Notes: generated from the letters alone by a model not told the origin. A DNA stretch of 64,000 bases from Adiantum capillus-veneris (GCA_014529385.2 CM043953.1:76930872-76994871), one strand, 5' to 3'. Numbered from the stretch's first letter, positions 45,915-56,977 are shown. Made by a program: numbers and translations.

Positions 45915-46211
45915 TTTTTTCCAAGAAAAAGATCCTTCTATTAGTTAATGAAAACTGCCCATAGGGCTACATCCACCTCTGCAAGAGAGGGCTACAACAC
46001 GCATGATGGGGAGACTCTCCCAATGAAAAAACAGCATGTATACAATGGGGCTAAATCAAGAAATGGGAGGAGGGAAGAGCCACACAAGTGGACAGTAGTG
46101 CCATCTGAGCACCCCCTGGACCATGGTGTAGAAAGGCCCAGGGTGCCAGAGTCGAAGGAAAGCCTCGTGGCGCTCCCGCATGCGGTCGGAGCTGCCCTGT
46201 AGTCCCTCAAG
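45915..46211 (-). other. LINE C 3' UTR and poly(A)
   Basis: Runs from the ORF2 remnant to an A10 tail (T-run at 45,911-45,920). A diverged plus-strand copy lies at 18,908-19,352, confirming it as the LINE 3' end. Confidence 0.8.
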
Positions 46212-47728
46212 CTATCCTCTGAGAGTATGGATCAGCTCTAGCCAAAAGTCACGAACAATCTCTGCTGGTGGCACAGGGCGAGCCTCAAAGATGCGGAAAC
46301 AACGGGCCCGCCAGATGAACCAAAGAGCTAGTCCGCTGATGAGCTCCCAACACTCCTCTCTCTCACTGCACCACTCCTGTGGAGTAAGGTCTGTAGCAGG
46401 CTGGAGTGCAGGTCGCCCCCCCTGTATCACTATCATCCTACTGGTGGAAGATAGCTCAAACTGTAGTGTCGGGCCCGTGAGGGTGGACCAAGCCGTTGCC
46501 CCCCAAGTGTACTGTCGAGCCGTGGAGAGGGCAGGCATCAGCCGAAGAACTCGTAGCCACACCTGCTGGGCCGAAGGACAGTCCCAAAGATAGTGTCGCT
46601 AACTCTCCACCAACTGGTCACAGGCTGTACATGCGGTCGAGAGACCACTATGCACAAGCCAGCTCCCTACTGTTGTGGCTCTGTGTGCAACCAACCACTG
46701 GAACAAAGTGACGCTCCTCAGCTGTCTGGAGTCCCACAGCCTCTGCCAAAAAGCTGCCAAGAACTCAACTGTGAGACCCTCCTCCTCCCAATGACGTGCT
46801 GCAGCGGGGCGGGCCTCTCTCTGCGCTGCAAGTATATGACGTCCAAGCCGAACAGTGTACTGGAAGAAAGGGACTCCTGGGCGGTCTGTAGAAGAGAAGG
46901 GGTCCCTCCAAAGCCACTCACCAGGATCCCACTGTACTCGTGCCAGTGGACAACACTCCCAAGCCCATAGCCTCCAATGTCCTGTCTCGAGAGCTGCTGG
47001 GTCAGGGTCTATGACGCAAGTCCTCCCACAGATGCCCACAACTCGGATCCTCTGGAAACAGCACTCTGCTACCTGCGGGGCCTCTACTGTAACTCGCTGT
47101 AAACATCCCCACCCTGAAGCTCAAAGAACAGGGCTGGGACAATCTCTGAACAAGCCCTAACTGAGATGAGAACCTCCAGTCGTGTGAAGGCTCCCATCCA
47201 TCGGGGTGCTACTGGCTTGAGAGGCGTGAGCCACTCAGCTGGAAATGACTCTGAGATGTCCTGACACATGCTCTGAACCCCTCTCATGCCCTGTAGCTGG
47301 ACACCCTGCACCTCCTCTGACAAACCTGTGAACTCTAGCCAGTCACCTAGAGAGCGCGCTGGACCTGCTGCCATGGGACCCCATGAAACATGAGGCCTAC
47401 TCCCAACCAAGTGGCCTCTCTGAGTGCTAACCATGGGGTTCCAGACGAGGGGCTGTCGTAGGCGCTCCTCCGTGCATGTCGGTTGTCTCTGCTCTAGGCC
47501 ACGCCATAAGAGCTCCCAAGAGCGAAGCAAACTCACAGCGAATCGGTCCTCCAGTCTCCTGCTCAAACCAACTCGGCGTAACTCTGTAAAGATCCATCTG
47601 GTCGAAGGTTGCCAAGGGCCTCCTGACTGAGGCACCCTAGCACGAAGCCTCTGCAGCAAGAACTCTTTCCAGGGCTCCTCGCCTGGAAGAAGTCCTCTGA
47701 CGACGAACTTCCCAAGAAGGGCTCTGCT
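46212..47728 (-). pseudogene. LINE C ORF2: C-terminal zf-RVT-like region
   Basis: Frames 47,659-47,084, 47,039-46,599 and 46,562-46,212 together continue ORF2. LFQWLVAHRATTVGSWL, CTACDQL and RHYLWDCPSAQQVWL match the Cys/His zf-RVT region that ends plant L1 ORF2 proteins. A TAG near 46,599, another near 47,084 and one frameshift break it. The antisense frames across it are shadows. Confidence 0.8.
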
Positions 47729-49497
47729 CTACTGTGCTGGATCAATGATCCCAAGCCCTCCCTGAGAACAAGGAAGTGTGATGACCGACCAAGCCACCTT
47801 GGCTTGGGCAACCTGAGTGTCGCGACCTAACCAAAGGAAGTTCCTGATCAGCCTCTCTACCTGGCTGATACAAGAACTCGAGAAGATCCAGCAAGAAGTG
47901 ATGTACCACATAGTTGCCAACAACACCTGGTTGGCAACTACTACTCTACCAGCCAGCGAAAGTCGTGCTGAACTCCAGTGTAACAGCTTTCTCCTGATGG
48001 ACAGGAGAAGAGGAGCAATATGCTGCTCGGGGGACAAATCCAAACCAACCTGACAACCCAAGTATCGAACTGCAGTCCCTGGGGGAATCCACCTGAAACC
48101 CTCTCCTGGCATCCACTCTGGCACAGGAGCACTGCCAACCGAGAAATCCATTGTCTTTCTCCAGTTGATCAATGCGCCCGATGCACAGCAGAAGGTCTCA
48201 AGAGCCTGCCCACACCTGTGTAAATTGGCCTCCTGGCCCTCTAAGTACAAGGCTGAGTCGTCGGCAAACTCAGCGTCCAGAAGCTCATCTCCCCGTATCG
48301 GGAGTGCTAAGCCCCTCAAACCAACCTGCTGTGACACCAAAAATCTTCTCATCGCCTCCGCATAGAACAGAAAGAGAAAGGGGGCAAGAGAACAACCCTG
48401 TCTGACCGATCGTGTGAGCATGAAGCGCTCACCTCTACCTCCTGCCAAAAGCACCTGACTGTGAGCCTGTCTGTACAAAGCTGACACCCCTCTGATCCAA
48501 GCATCTGAAAAGCCCATCCTGCGAAGAGTGCCCTCTAGAAAGTCCTAGTCAACTCTGTCGTATGCCTTCTCAAAATCGAGAAGAAGAATCACAAGGTCCT
48601 CCCCACGGAGACGTGTCAGGGCAGAAGCCTCCCAGAAAGTGAAGATGTTGTCAAGGATACTGCGTTCCTTGACAAAACCTGTCTGAGTCCCATGTATAAG
48701 GCTCTCCAAAAGTGGCTGAATCCTCAAACTCAGAGCCTTGGCAAGAATTTTGTAGGCTGAGTTGAGGATGGTGATGGGGCGCCACTGTCGAATCTCATCC
48801 AAGGAGCCATCCTCCTTTAGAATGAGGTAAATCAGGCCCTCACTCATGCTATCCGGCATCACTCCTGTGTGCAGAATGTACTGAAAGGCACTACAAAGAT
48901 CTGGGCCAAGCAAGTCCCAGTACTCCAAGAAGAAGCTGGGAGTCAGCCCATCCTCACCTGGACAGCTACCACGAGGAAGGGCCCTAAGAGCCGTATGCAG
49001 CTCCTCAAGTTGAAGAGGTATCTCCAGCCTTTGGCACATCTCCTCAGTCACAAGACAAGGCATCTGCGCCCAAACCTGCTCCCTGTATGCATCCTGTCTC
49101 TCTGACTGGGGCTCAGCCGTTAGTAGCTCACGGTAAAAGTCAGTAGAAAGTGCACGCATATCCTCAGGCTCACAAGCAACTGACCCATCGGGTCTCCTCA
49201 GCTTAGTGACCTTGGCATGCGAGTGCCGAGGTCCTACTGTCTCAAAAAAGGCACCTGTCACTCTATCACCTACCTGAGTCCACTGAGATGCCTGTCGGTG
49301 AAAGGCAAACTCATGGCGCCTCTTCTCTGTGCAAGCAAGCTCCTGTCGAGCCTGCTGTAACTGCTCCTCCAGCCATGGACTGTCTGGATGCTGCTCTTGC
49401 ATCCTCTGTAGTGAAGCAATGCCTCGTCTGAGACGCTGCTCCTCCTCTCTCGCTGCGGCCCGTTGAGCCAAAGACTCCTGGAGAAAAAGTGGCTAAG
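47729..49497 (-). pseudogene. LINE C ORF2: reverse transcriptase
   Basis: Helical linker, then RT: EDGSLDEIRQWRPITILNS, QTGFVKERSILDNIFTFWEA, ILLLDFEKAYDRVD (motif A), SVRQGCSLAPFLFLFYAEAM (motif B), DAEFADDSALYLEG (motif C FADD), YLGCQVGLDLS. This is the plant L1 type. An in-frame TAG at 48,547-48,545 sits at the Trp after AYDRVD (TGG to TAG) and another TAG at 47,731-47,729 follows IIDPAQ. Confidence 0.92.
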
Positions 49498-50142
49498 CTG
49501 AGCTAGGCCTAAGGCCACTCTGTCTGCCGGTAGAGCCTGGCTGTCCATGCCCTCTGTCCAAAGAGCCTCTACCCTCTCTCTGAGTGCCAAGTTTGCGGTG
49601 ACACCCCCAGACTCCCAAGCTGCTAACTCGACTCCATGTACAGTAGCATGGCTGCCTCCGATCCTGTCAGAAGGGTCCTCCAACATGTTGAAGTCCCCTC
49701 CTACACACCAATGGTCAACCTGTGGCAAAGACTCAACAATCTGTGACCAAAACTCTGCACGAGCACTCGCCACATTGGGCGCATAGATGTTTAGGAAGCC
49801 CACAAGGACACCCTGAACCTGCAAAGTAATCCACTGAGCCCTACCTGGCACAATAATCCCTCTGCCCACAGTGGCCTGCTGCAATGAGTCCGCAATAGTC
49901 ATACATACCCCACCCTGGATGCCTCCAGGTCCAAAAGCAGCTGACCAAAAGGTATCATAACGTCCACGCAAAATCAGACCACAGCGCCGGATGCGGCTCT
50001 CAGACAAATGGTGCTCCTGGAGCATAAGGAGATCAATCTCTCCTCCCACAAGGCAACGCTGAAGCTCCTGCCGCAATTGGCCCCGCTGTCACTGAAACTG
50101 GGGCCCACCTAATCCCTGCACGTTCCATGAGACGATCCTCAT
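49498..50142 (-). pseudogene. LINE C ORF2: APE endonuclease, internally damaged
   Basis: The start MRIVSWNVQGLGGPQFQ at 50,142 is followed by TGA (50,091-50,089) at an Arg-type position. Then LLMLQEHHL (catalytic Glu), FLNIYAPN and CVGGDFNML (Asp/Asn). After GVELAAWE the expected C-terminal half, including the SDH motif, is missing. The joint contains a 29-bp sequence that is an inverted copy of 50,398-50,426. A frameshift near 49,497 separates it from RT. Confidence 0.85.
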
Positions 50143-50783
50143 GGGGAGCGAGAGAGAATAGATGTTGCCACAGCAGCAAGACAGGCTATCTTCGAGGCAG
50201 GCTTGGATGGGGAGTAATCCGCATCCGAGCGTCCTCTAGATAGGCGAGCCTGTAGTGAGTGCCTGGCCCAAGCCCAAGCAGAGCGAGCTGAGCGTAAAGC
50301 AACCTCCTCTGTCCAGGAGTCCTCATGTATGTATACATAGCAAGGCAAACACTGTGTATCAGCAAAAAAGTACACCACAATGTGCCTACATCCTGCTGAG
50401 TCTGGGGGTGTCACCGCAAACTTGGCCAGTGGCCACAAAGTCTGCAGCAAATCTGTAACTCCAAGTTCTCCCATGTGGTGCGAGAACTTGAGAACCTGTG
50501 TATGCAACCATCCCACCACTGAGTCGAGGGACCACTCTATCTCGGTCCTACCGCAGAGAGGAAAGGAGAAACCAACTGCTGAGTCCAAGGCCTCTGTCCC
50601 CCTAGCGGCGAGGAACAGAGTGTGGACCCTGAAGCAGGCTGCCTCGTGGTCTGCTGCGGAATCGCTGAGAAAGCGAGTGAATCCGTAATCGAAGAAGTCC
50701 CAGCGGCGTCGGAGGTCAATGCTCGTCAGACCACGAGGGATAGCTGCAAGGGAAGATGTCTGAATCTGCAAAGGGGGCCGCAA
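50139..50783 (-). pseudogene. LINE C ORF1 C-terminal region
   Basis: A 214-codon frame after a Pro/Leu-rich linker (50,804-51,199). Ordinary composition (FDYGFTRFLSDSAADHEAAC, HIVVYFFADTQCLPCYVYIH). It ends at 50,139, overlapping the ORF2 start at 50,142. No named domain recognised. Confidence 0.5.
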
Positions 50784-51339
50784 GAAGGGCTGACCCTCTC
50801 TCGCTAGGCGACTCGTGGCAAAAGCGCTGCCAAGAGATCTCCTAGCCGCCGGCGAGGGGCCAGTCTCCTGAGTCGACTGTGGTACTGAAGCAGGAGGAGG
50901 GGGAGAAGGAGCCGGGGGGGGCGGAGGAGAAGAGAAGCGGGGCAGGACGACAGAGACAGGGGGGCGAGGTGGGGAGTGGGCGGGAGCAAAGGGCGGGGGA
51001 GGGGATGAGGAGGAAGAGGGGAAATCTGAAGGTGGAGGGGCTGGCGAGGGTGAAACGGAAGAGAAGGCTGGCGTAGGAGGCTCCTCCTGCTCAAGAGGAC
51101 CAAAGCGGTTCCCTGTGGGAACCCACTACTGCTGAGTAGGCACTTGAGGGCCACTCTGAGTGCCAGACTGTCACTGTGGCCCCTGGCGTCAACGACCACG
51201 GGCCTGCTGCCACCCCTCCTCCGCTGGAGCCCCAGGCTCGGAGGGTGGCTAAGAATCTGTGTGCTGTGTCGCTGGCTGAGGCTGCGGCCTAGCCTTGGCA
51301 GGCTGGGGCTGAGGCTGAGGTGCAGGTCGTGGTCTCCTC

Positions 51340-52039
51340 CGTGGACAGGCCTTCGCTAGGTGGCCCATCTGCAAATGAAGCACTGGTTCGGGAGACCCGA
51401 GTACTCCACACTCTGTCTAAACCAACCCCCACTCACCCGAGGCAAAAGGATGACCTTCGGGAGCGTGTGGGTATCTCTGACCAAAACTCAAACTGAAGGG
51501 ATGCCGGCCGCCTTGGCAGCTACTGATGCTGTCGTACGAGGTGTCTCCAGAACAGTCCCGATGGCGGAGCCAATCTTGGAGAGCAATGGAAGGTACTCCC
51601 TCCGTAAACCCGGAAAGCAGACTGAGATGGGGATGTCTGCCTCCTCTACGAGTACATCCAAAGTCGGGTCAAAACCGTGTCGCCACTGTCGAAAGTGGGC
51701 GCGTGATGCTCGGATAGCCAGTGGACTCATAGCTATGACCTTGGAGGCCATCTCGGAAGTCTCGAACTCGATCTGGTAGTACCCCCGTCCGAGGATCTGG
51801 ACATCCAAAATCTTGCCCACCTCTGCGAGAAGGCGGGCCTGGAGAAGGTCTCGCAGCTCTCCTCTGCTAGGACGGGTGCCGAGAACCTTGCAGATGACAG
51901 AAGTCGCCTGCAAGCGCTCTACCTCTGCGGCAAGGCTCGCTTGCTCTGTCGGCGAAAGAGGAAGTCGAATGGTGGGCTCAGCGAGGTCGGGCGAGGGGGC
52001 TTCAGGTGAGTCCCTCTGTGGCGGAGCTGGAGCCTCCAT
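51340..52039 (-). pseudogene. LINE C ORF1, N-terminal part with CCHC knuckle
   Basis: Begins MEAPAPPQRDSPEAPSPDLA. The core (LQATSVICKVLGTRPSRGEL, GRGYYQIEFETSEMASKVIA) resembles the DUF4283 domain of plant LINE ORF1 proteins. A TGA at 51,490-51,488 interrupts (Arg position, CGA-type). The same frame then reads VSGGWFRQSVEYSGLPNQCF, leading into a zinc knuckle (CFIC... MGHLAKAC) that is itself broken by a small deletion near 51,366. Confidence 0.75.
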
Positions 52040-52045
52040 CTGTGT

Positions 52046-52438
52046 CTACTGCTGAGTCGAAGAAGCGGACGGAGAAGAAAAATCTGCAGCCGAGAACGCC
52101 GAACACCTGTTCTGAAGAAAAGGTGTTGTAGAGCCGGGCGAGCACGGGTACAACGGGAGGGCTAGGGGGGGAGGGCGGCAGGCAAGGAGTGGGGGGGGCA
52201 GCGGGAGGGCTAGGGGGGGAGGGCGGCGGGCAGCAGGGGGCAGGAGGTGGCGGGCTAGGCAGGGTGGCGCGAGGGCGAAAGGGGGGGGGGGGGGGGGGGG
52301 GGGGTGTCTAAGGGCAGCGTGAGGGTTAGGAGGAGAAAAGGGGGGGGGAGAGGGAGCGATGGCGCAAGGGGGGGGAGGGGAGCGTGCAGCAGCTGCGGGC
52401 CTTTCAAGGTTCATCCAACATACAATATTTCATGCCTC
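52046..52438 (-). promoter_or_regulatory. LINE C C-rich 5' leader
   Basis: The plus strand is extremely G-rich (G28 at ~52,277-52,304 and many G6-G9 runs, with a ~60-bp unit GGGAGGGCTAGGGGGGGAGG repeated near 52,140-52,230). As the sense strand is C-rich, the proline-rich frame here is not a protein. LINE leaders carry internal promoters; that role is inference. Confidence 0.6.
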
Positions 52439-52454
52439 CAACCGATAATACTTT

Positions 52455-54319
52455 GGCACATGAGAGAAAAATTGCTTTGCATGAAGTGTGGCAAAGCACT
52501 TTGCTTTGCACTATTGAGAAACCTTTTTCAAATAAAAGGTTAATTTACAGAAGAAATAAGCAGAACTTGAAACTTACTAACCTTGTCACCCACTTTTGGC
52601 CAGGTTGTTGGTAATTTGGTTTAATATGGCTCATAGCCATATGTACTACTCCCATGAGTTAGCATATGTATCATATACGCCCTCGTGTGATGTAAAATCT
52701 TGCAGAAATCTTTGTCAAGTTTCCCCAAGTTCGTATGCTCATAGCATATTCCAAACGAGGAAGTCTCAATGCAAGACACCTAAATTGAAGCCTTGCTTTA
52801 CATAAGTACTTTTGTGCTCATAGCCAATGACAACAAATACTCATGCCGACAGACATATATCATGGCAAAAGAGAATTCATCTTGTTGAACATTTTCAGTT
52901 AAACGATCATGTCAAATAGCACATCGCAGTATAAAGGTATTTGTAATTGATGAAAGTATTTGTAATTGATGTTTATCTTACTTACAGTCACAAAGCATAC
53001 TTGAAATTTTCTATGAGTGCCGCATAGTAAGTATTCGCCACCAACTTCTAGGGATGGTGTCAAATAAACAGCCATGCCAAGCAACTTTGCACCCGTCGTG
53101 AAGTCTAGCAGTAGGACACGCCAATCTCCTTGAGAGTTTAAAGCATTCCTATTTGGATTTGCCTTTGCATCAAGACGTAGCCTTTGATGAGCATACTTGC
53201 TCAAGGTATTGAAGAGAAGCCGTGCTTCTGATCAAGACTTTTTTGTACTCAAGCCTAGCTTGAATGTGGCATCTGGGCCTTTGTGAGCAATTTTTGTAAC
53301 AAGATTAGATGCTTATGATAAATGTCACAAGCCATGCCTGTGTGCTTTGAGTGCATAGAGTGCACACATTTCTGTTGCATGCCCTAGGTCAACAAAAAAG
53401 GAAAAATTGATTGTGTACCTTATAAATTCCTTATGCCCACTTGCCTTGTCGTCGGAAAAACACCTCGTGCTTGTACAACTTTGATTGGGGTACTTAGGTC
53501 CATTGTGCTCGGCCCTGTCGCATGCAATTTTTCTTGTTGAATTTATAAGGAAATGGCCCTTGGATATTTTTTTCATCTTGTAACCTTGCAATTTTCACAT
53601 AGTCTTATGAAAATTTGTCTAAAACCCTCTTATCAAGTCCGTTGAGTGTCAAACTATGGTTGGAATCCTTGCTCATAGATAACACAATACCTAGAATTTG
53701 ATCGGCTGCACCCAATTGTGTCTTGCACAATCGATGAAAAATATTTGAGTCCATCCGTAAAAATTTGCTCATGTTCTTTGGTTCTTGCTAAGAAATCAAA
53801 TTGGATGTTACTGAGTTTATTTTTTGAAATCTGTAATGAATTATAGGTCATGCAAGTAAATTCACAAAGAAACCCTTGCAATGTTCCTTGTGCTGCACCT
53901 TTTACATAGTGCCCTTGGCATCTTTGAATCCAAAGGTCCCCTTGACTGCGGACTCTAACCCTTAGTTGGGTAGGGTGCCCAAATTAAGGGAACCCACTGG
54001 AAGTTAAAGAAGGAAGGCGATGGCGTTTTTGCAGCACCAAGAGAGCCATGACAGGGCATTGTCCACATACCGCATCAAACAAAATTGTTAAGATGGTTTT
54101 TGCCCCCATGGTAGCACGATTCCACGGAGCCCGATTTTGATAGGCTTTGTGGAGGTCGACTCCATCTCTTGGTCCTTCCAAGTGGTGGTTCCCCCCATGC
54201 ACCGTTAGGTGCAGCCCCTTCTCCTTCTTCCCCATGCAAGCGGGTGATCACCCGGCCCTCCTATTTGTACTTCTTTCTCATGGATTCAAGCCCTCCATGA
54301 ACAACCAAGAGAGAGCATG

Positions 54320-54322
<3 letters not shown>
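52455..54322. other. Unassigned flank of LINE C; one exon-like minus-strand stretch
   Basis: On the minus strand, 53,204-52,985 reads smoothly (QGDWRVLLLDF, GAKLLGMAVYLTPSLEVGGE) and ends at a GTAAGT donor-like site (~52,984). It could be one exon of a host gene or an old repeat. Family not recognised. The rest (53,300-54,300) shows only short frames. Confidence 0.3.

Positions 54323-54389
<67 letters not shown>
54323..54389 (+). repeat. (GA)33 microsatellite
   Basis: A pure GA run of ~67 bp, inside the leader of a possible minus-strand LTR element. Confidence 0.95.
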
Positions 54390-54391
<2 letters not shown>

Positions 54392-54454
54392 ATGCAAGAT
54401 TCATGCAAATTTCCAAGGCTTTCCCTTCTCCTCTATAGCTCTCCCATCCCCTGA

Positions 54455-54466
54455 TCTCTGATACCA
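54455..54466 (-). promoter_or_regulatory. Possible tRNA-Met primer binding site
   Basis: The minus strand reads TGGTATCAGAGA, one base from an LTR-like end ...ATCTCACA. This is the same arrangement as in gypsy C and element F, with one mismatch at the last base. Confidence 0.6.
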
Positions 54467-54467
54467 A

Positions 54468-55141
54468 TGTGAGATAGAGGGGACTGGAGCATGCTAATAT
54501 CTACCCAGGCATGCCTTATGTAGGCCTTGCCTACTGCTAATAATAAGACCCCCTTGACTAGATGGCTCTGTCCTGGCCCTTGGCCTACCCGGTCTTACCT
54601 TAGGCCTAACATAAGTATAGTGCTATCCTTTTTCCATAGACTACATGTATATGGTAGTTCATACGATACTCTATGTGGTAGTCCATTCGGTAGTCTATAT
54701 GGTCAGCTCTATGATCTTCTATATAGGCATATATATGGTCATCCATATGATCATCTATATGGTTGATGGTATGATCCTCTTTATGGTCATCTATATGGTT
54801 GCTTATACGATTGCTCCAAGCCCTTTTAAATAGTTCTTTGTATGGCTAACTAGATTTTTATCTATATGGTCTTTTAGATTATTTCCTATATCATCATCTT
54901 TATTGTTGCATATATGGTCAACCAAATTGGTGTCTACTTGGACAACTAGCTCATCATCTATATGGACAACTAGATTTTCACAGCTAAAATTTGAAAAGAT
55001 AACTCTTTCTTTATCTCTCCTTCTCTCTATTTCTGTCTCCAAGGGGATCCGGGGGGGGGGGGGATAGATGCATTTTTTGATATGAAATTTTACAAAAAAT
55101 GGTATGATATTTATCATGTGGTGGAGGGACTCTTATACACA
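54468..55141 (-). mobile_element. Possible LTR with degenerate tandem repeat
   Basis: Plus-strand start TGTGAGATAG beside the primer-like site; a candidate far end is ...TTATACACA at 55,141 (TG...CA rule met). Within it, 54,640-54,980 is a degenerate repeat of TATATGGTCATC-type units. No internal coding region recognised on the lower-coordinate side. Speculative boundary. Confidence 0.4.
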
Positions 55142-55367
55142 TTGTATGAGGAGAGAGAGAAAGAGTCACAATAGAGACAAGGAGTGACAAAGATTTGATC
55201 CAAACATTCTCTTAGAGTTGAAAGCTCAAAAGGATTTTGGTCGAAAAAATCCATGCACGCATGTGGGTCCATGTTCAATCATCTCTACAAGTCTCACCTC
55301 TCTTTGTCTCTACATGCTTGAAATGAGGTTCATCCATGTAACTCAATCAACAAGTACATGGACCCTC
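55142..55367. other. Spacer, no gene seen
   Basis: AT-rich with GAGA motifs; its right end grades into the 65-bp repeat array. Confidence 0.35.
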
Positions 55368-55690
55368 CATGTGGCACATGGAGCTCCGTGCCATGCAAGA
55401 CATGCACGTAACTGGACAAGTTACGTGGACCCTCCATGTGGCACTGACCTCGGTGCCACGCGGCCCGAACACTCAACTCATCGAGTTAATTGGCAATATC
55501 ATGTGAGACCGATCTCAATTCCATGTGGGATGTCCACGTAACTTGACGAGTTACATGGCCATACCACATGGCACCAAGCTTGGTGCCACGCGGATGGTCC
55601 ATGTAAATCGTCGCATTTTTTGAAGAAACCAGGTGGCATCATTTGGAGGCTCAGAAGGCCACATTTCTCGACGAGATATGTGGCTCAAGT
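55368..55690. repeat. Degenerate 65-bp tandem repeat with two dyads per unit
   Basis: Five units starting near 55,368, 55,435, 55,500, 55,565 and 55,630. Most units hold a first dyad of the type TGGCACC...GGTGCCA (a perfect 20-bp palindrome TGGCACCAAGCTTGGTGCCA at 55,569-55,588) and a second of the type GTAACTTGACGAGTTAC. A partial earlier unit may start near 55,330. No coding frame is conserved across the units. Confidence 0.8.
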
Positions 55691-55754
55691 CACATTCTAA
55701 GTGTCACACTTTGGGGGGAACTACAAAAAGTGGGTACGTCTAATCATGCATAAC

Positions 55755-56353
55755 CCCATTAAACTTTTTCATGATGCTTGAATAGATTCCAAAGTGAATA
55801 TTGCTTTTTCACAATGCAAATGTATCATGGCTTGAGAAAAATCTAAGGGTCCATGCTCTATATATTACACCACATATGTTTTTTTCGACTACAAAAGTAT
55901 TTTCTTCTCTAACAAAGAAAGTCACACCCAACCTTACATGCTTGAGCCCATACCCTTGAGTACAATCCACACTATTGCCGGCATCCAACTTAGATCGTGT
56001 TCTCTACAATGCAGGACATGACATCAGGGGCACTCACAAGGAGTACCATCAAGTGTGCACTTTAAGCCCCCATAAGATGTTTGACTTTGTGAGTTTGAGA
56101 ATCACACCATACTTGAGTGCTTAGCTTTTGATCACATGCTTGCTTTTACCACATTTTTTGGCAAGAGCTCTTCCTACACACATTCCTCTCCCAACCATGA
56201 TGTGGATTCTCTATTGTAGTTCTCATTTTCACAATTGTTGAGCATCAAGAGTTACTCATAAGCTCCACACATGCCACATGATATGTTTCTTTTGGTCCCA
56301 TAGACCATGTTTGACCATGTTTGACCATGTGTGTGTGTGTGTGTGTGTGTGTG
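55755..56353 (+). mobile_element. 5'-truncated LINE B-family fragment ending in (GT)n
   Basis: Aligns by eye to 17,700-18,250 of LINE B (for example ATGCTTGAGCCCATACC, CATACTTGAGTGCTTAGC, ATGATGTGGATTCTCTATTG, TTTTGGTCCCATAGACCAT). It is diverged and full of indels. The 3' end has TTTGACCATG three times, then (GT)n at ~56,328-56,353 where LINE B has (CT)n. Confidence 0.85.
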
Positions 56354-56514
56354 ATGGTTTTGCACTCATGCACTCTCACATGGTACCATAAGCTAGCTAG
56401 TGCCCCCATTAGCCTTTTTCATGTCAACATACATCCCCTTGTTACTTTTTTCCATTTGAGTGTCTTTTACAATCTATAGCCATCCATGTTTGTATTTTTA
56501 CATGTAGCTCCCTT
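56354..56514. other. Spacer between LINE fragment and truncated LTR
   Basis: No match to the 3' LTR of element F is seen here, so the 5' LTR is truncated at about 56,515. Confidence 0.4.
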
Positions 56515-56749
56515 GGAAGTGTTTGAGGCCTTGGGATAGAGGCTTGGGATAGTTTTTTTTTTTTGCAAAGTTTATGTTATGCTCGTGATGCATGAAGCTT
56601 CCATCTTCATAGAATCACCAAGGTCACAAGGAACACAAAGATTGTATTGTACCAAGTCTCTCTTGATGGGAGAATCTATAATACAAACGCCTTTTGGAGG
56701 GGGGACTGGCTCCAAGTAAATCCGGTCCTCAACTATTGTCATGTTGTCT

Positions 56750-56807
<58 letters not shown>

Positions 56808-56963
56808 AAAGTATTGTCCATGCCGAGTTAATTAAGTACTATGTTCATGTTGTTACCATCAATTAAGTTCACCCTCTATGTTTTCAAAGTGATCTCACAA
56901 AAATGCTCACTTTAATTCTCTCAATTCCGCTATCCTCAATGTTCATAGGCCATTTCCATTACA
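56515..56963 (+). mobile_element. Element F 5' LTR (truncated)
   Basis: Matches 63,315-63,726 of the 3' LTR from GTGTTTGAGGCCTTGGGA to TTTCCATTACA. The first ~1 kb of the LTR is absent. It contains (CT)25 at 56,754-56,804, where the 3' LTR has only CTCTCTCT. Confidence 0.92.
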
Positions 56964-56964
56964 T

Positions 56965-56977
56965 TGGTATCAGAGCA
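56965..56977 (+). promoter_or_regulatory. Element F tRNA-Met primer binding site
   Basis: TGGTATCAGAGCA, one base after the LTR end ...TTACA, complementary to the initiator tRNA-Met 3' end. Same spacing as gypsy C. Confidence 0.93.

Larger units (their letters stand above)
45899..52454 (-). mobile_element. LINE C: full-length L1-type LINE with 16-bp target duplication
   Basis: The same 16 bases CAACCGATAATACTTT flank the element (45,899-45,914 and 52,439-52,454). Between them, on the minus strand, lie a C-rich leader, ORF1 (nucleic-acid-binding with CCHC), ORF2 (endonuclease, RT, zf-RVT-like end), a 3' UTR and a short poly(A) (T-run at 45,911-45,920). About 6.5 kb. It is complete in extent but dead: multiple stops, frameshifts and an endonuclease deletion. 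Confidence 0.93.

Noticed and set aside
46180-48405. Plus-strand ORFs across LINE C
   Set aside because: Antisense of the ORF2 C-terminus and RT; they match no family and vanish once the minus-strand LINE is recognised.
52046-52414. Proline-rich ORF upstream of LINE C ORF1
   Set aside because: C-rich leader composition; no conserved motif and poly-C runs.
55368-55690. CRISPR-like array
   Set aside because: The whole 65-bp units are repeated and diverged with no unique spacers, and the context is a plant nuclear genome.
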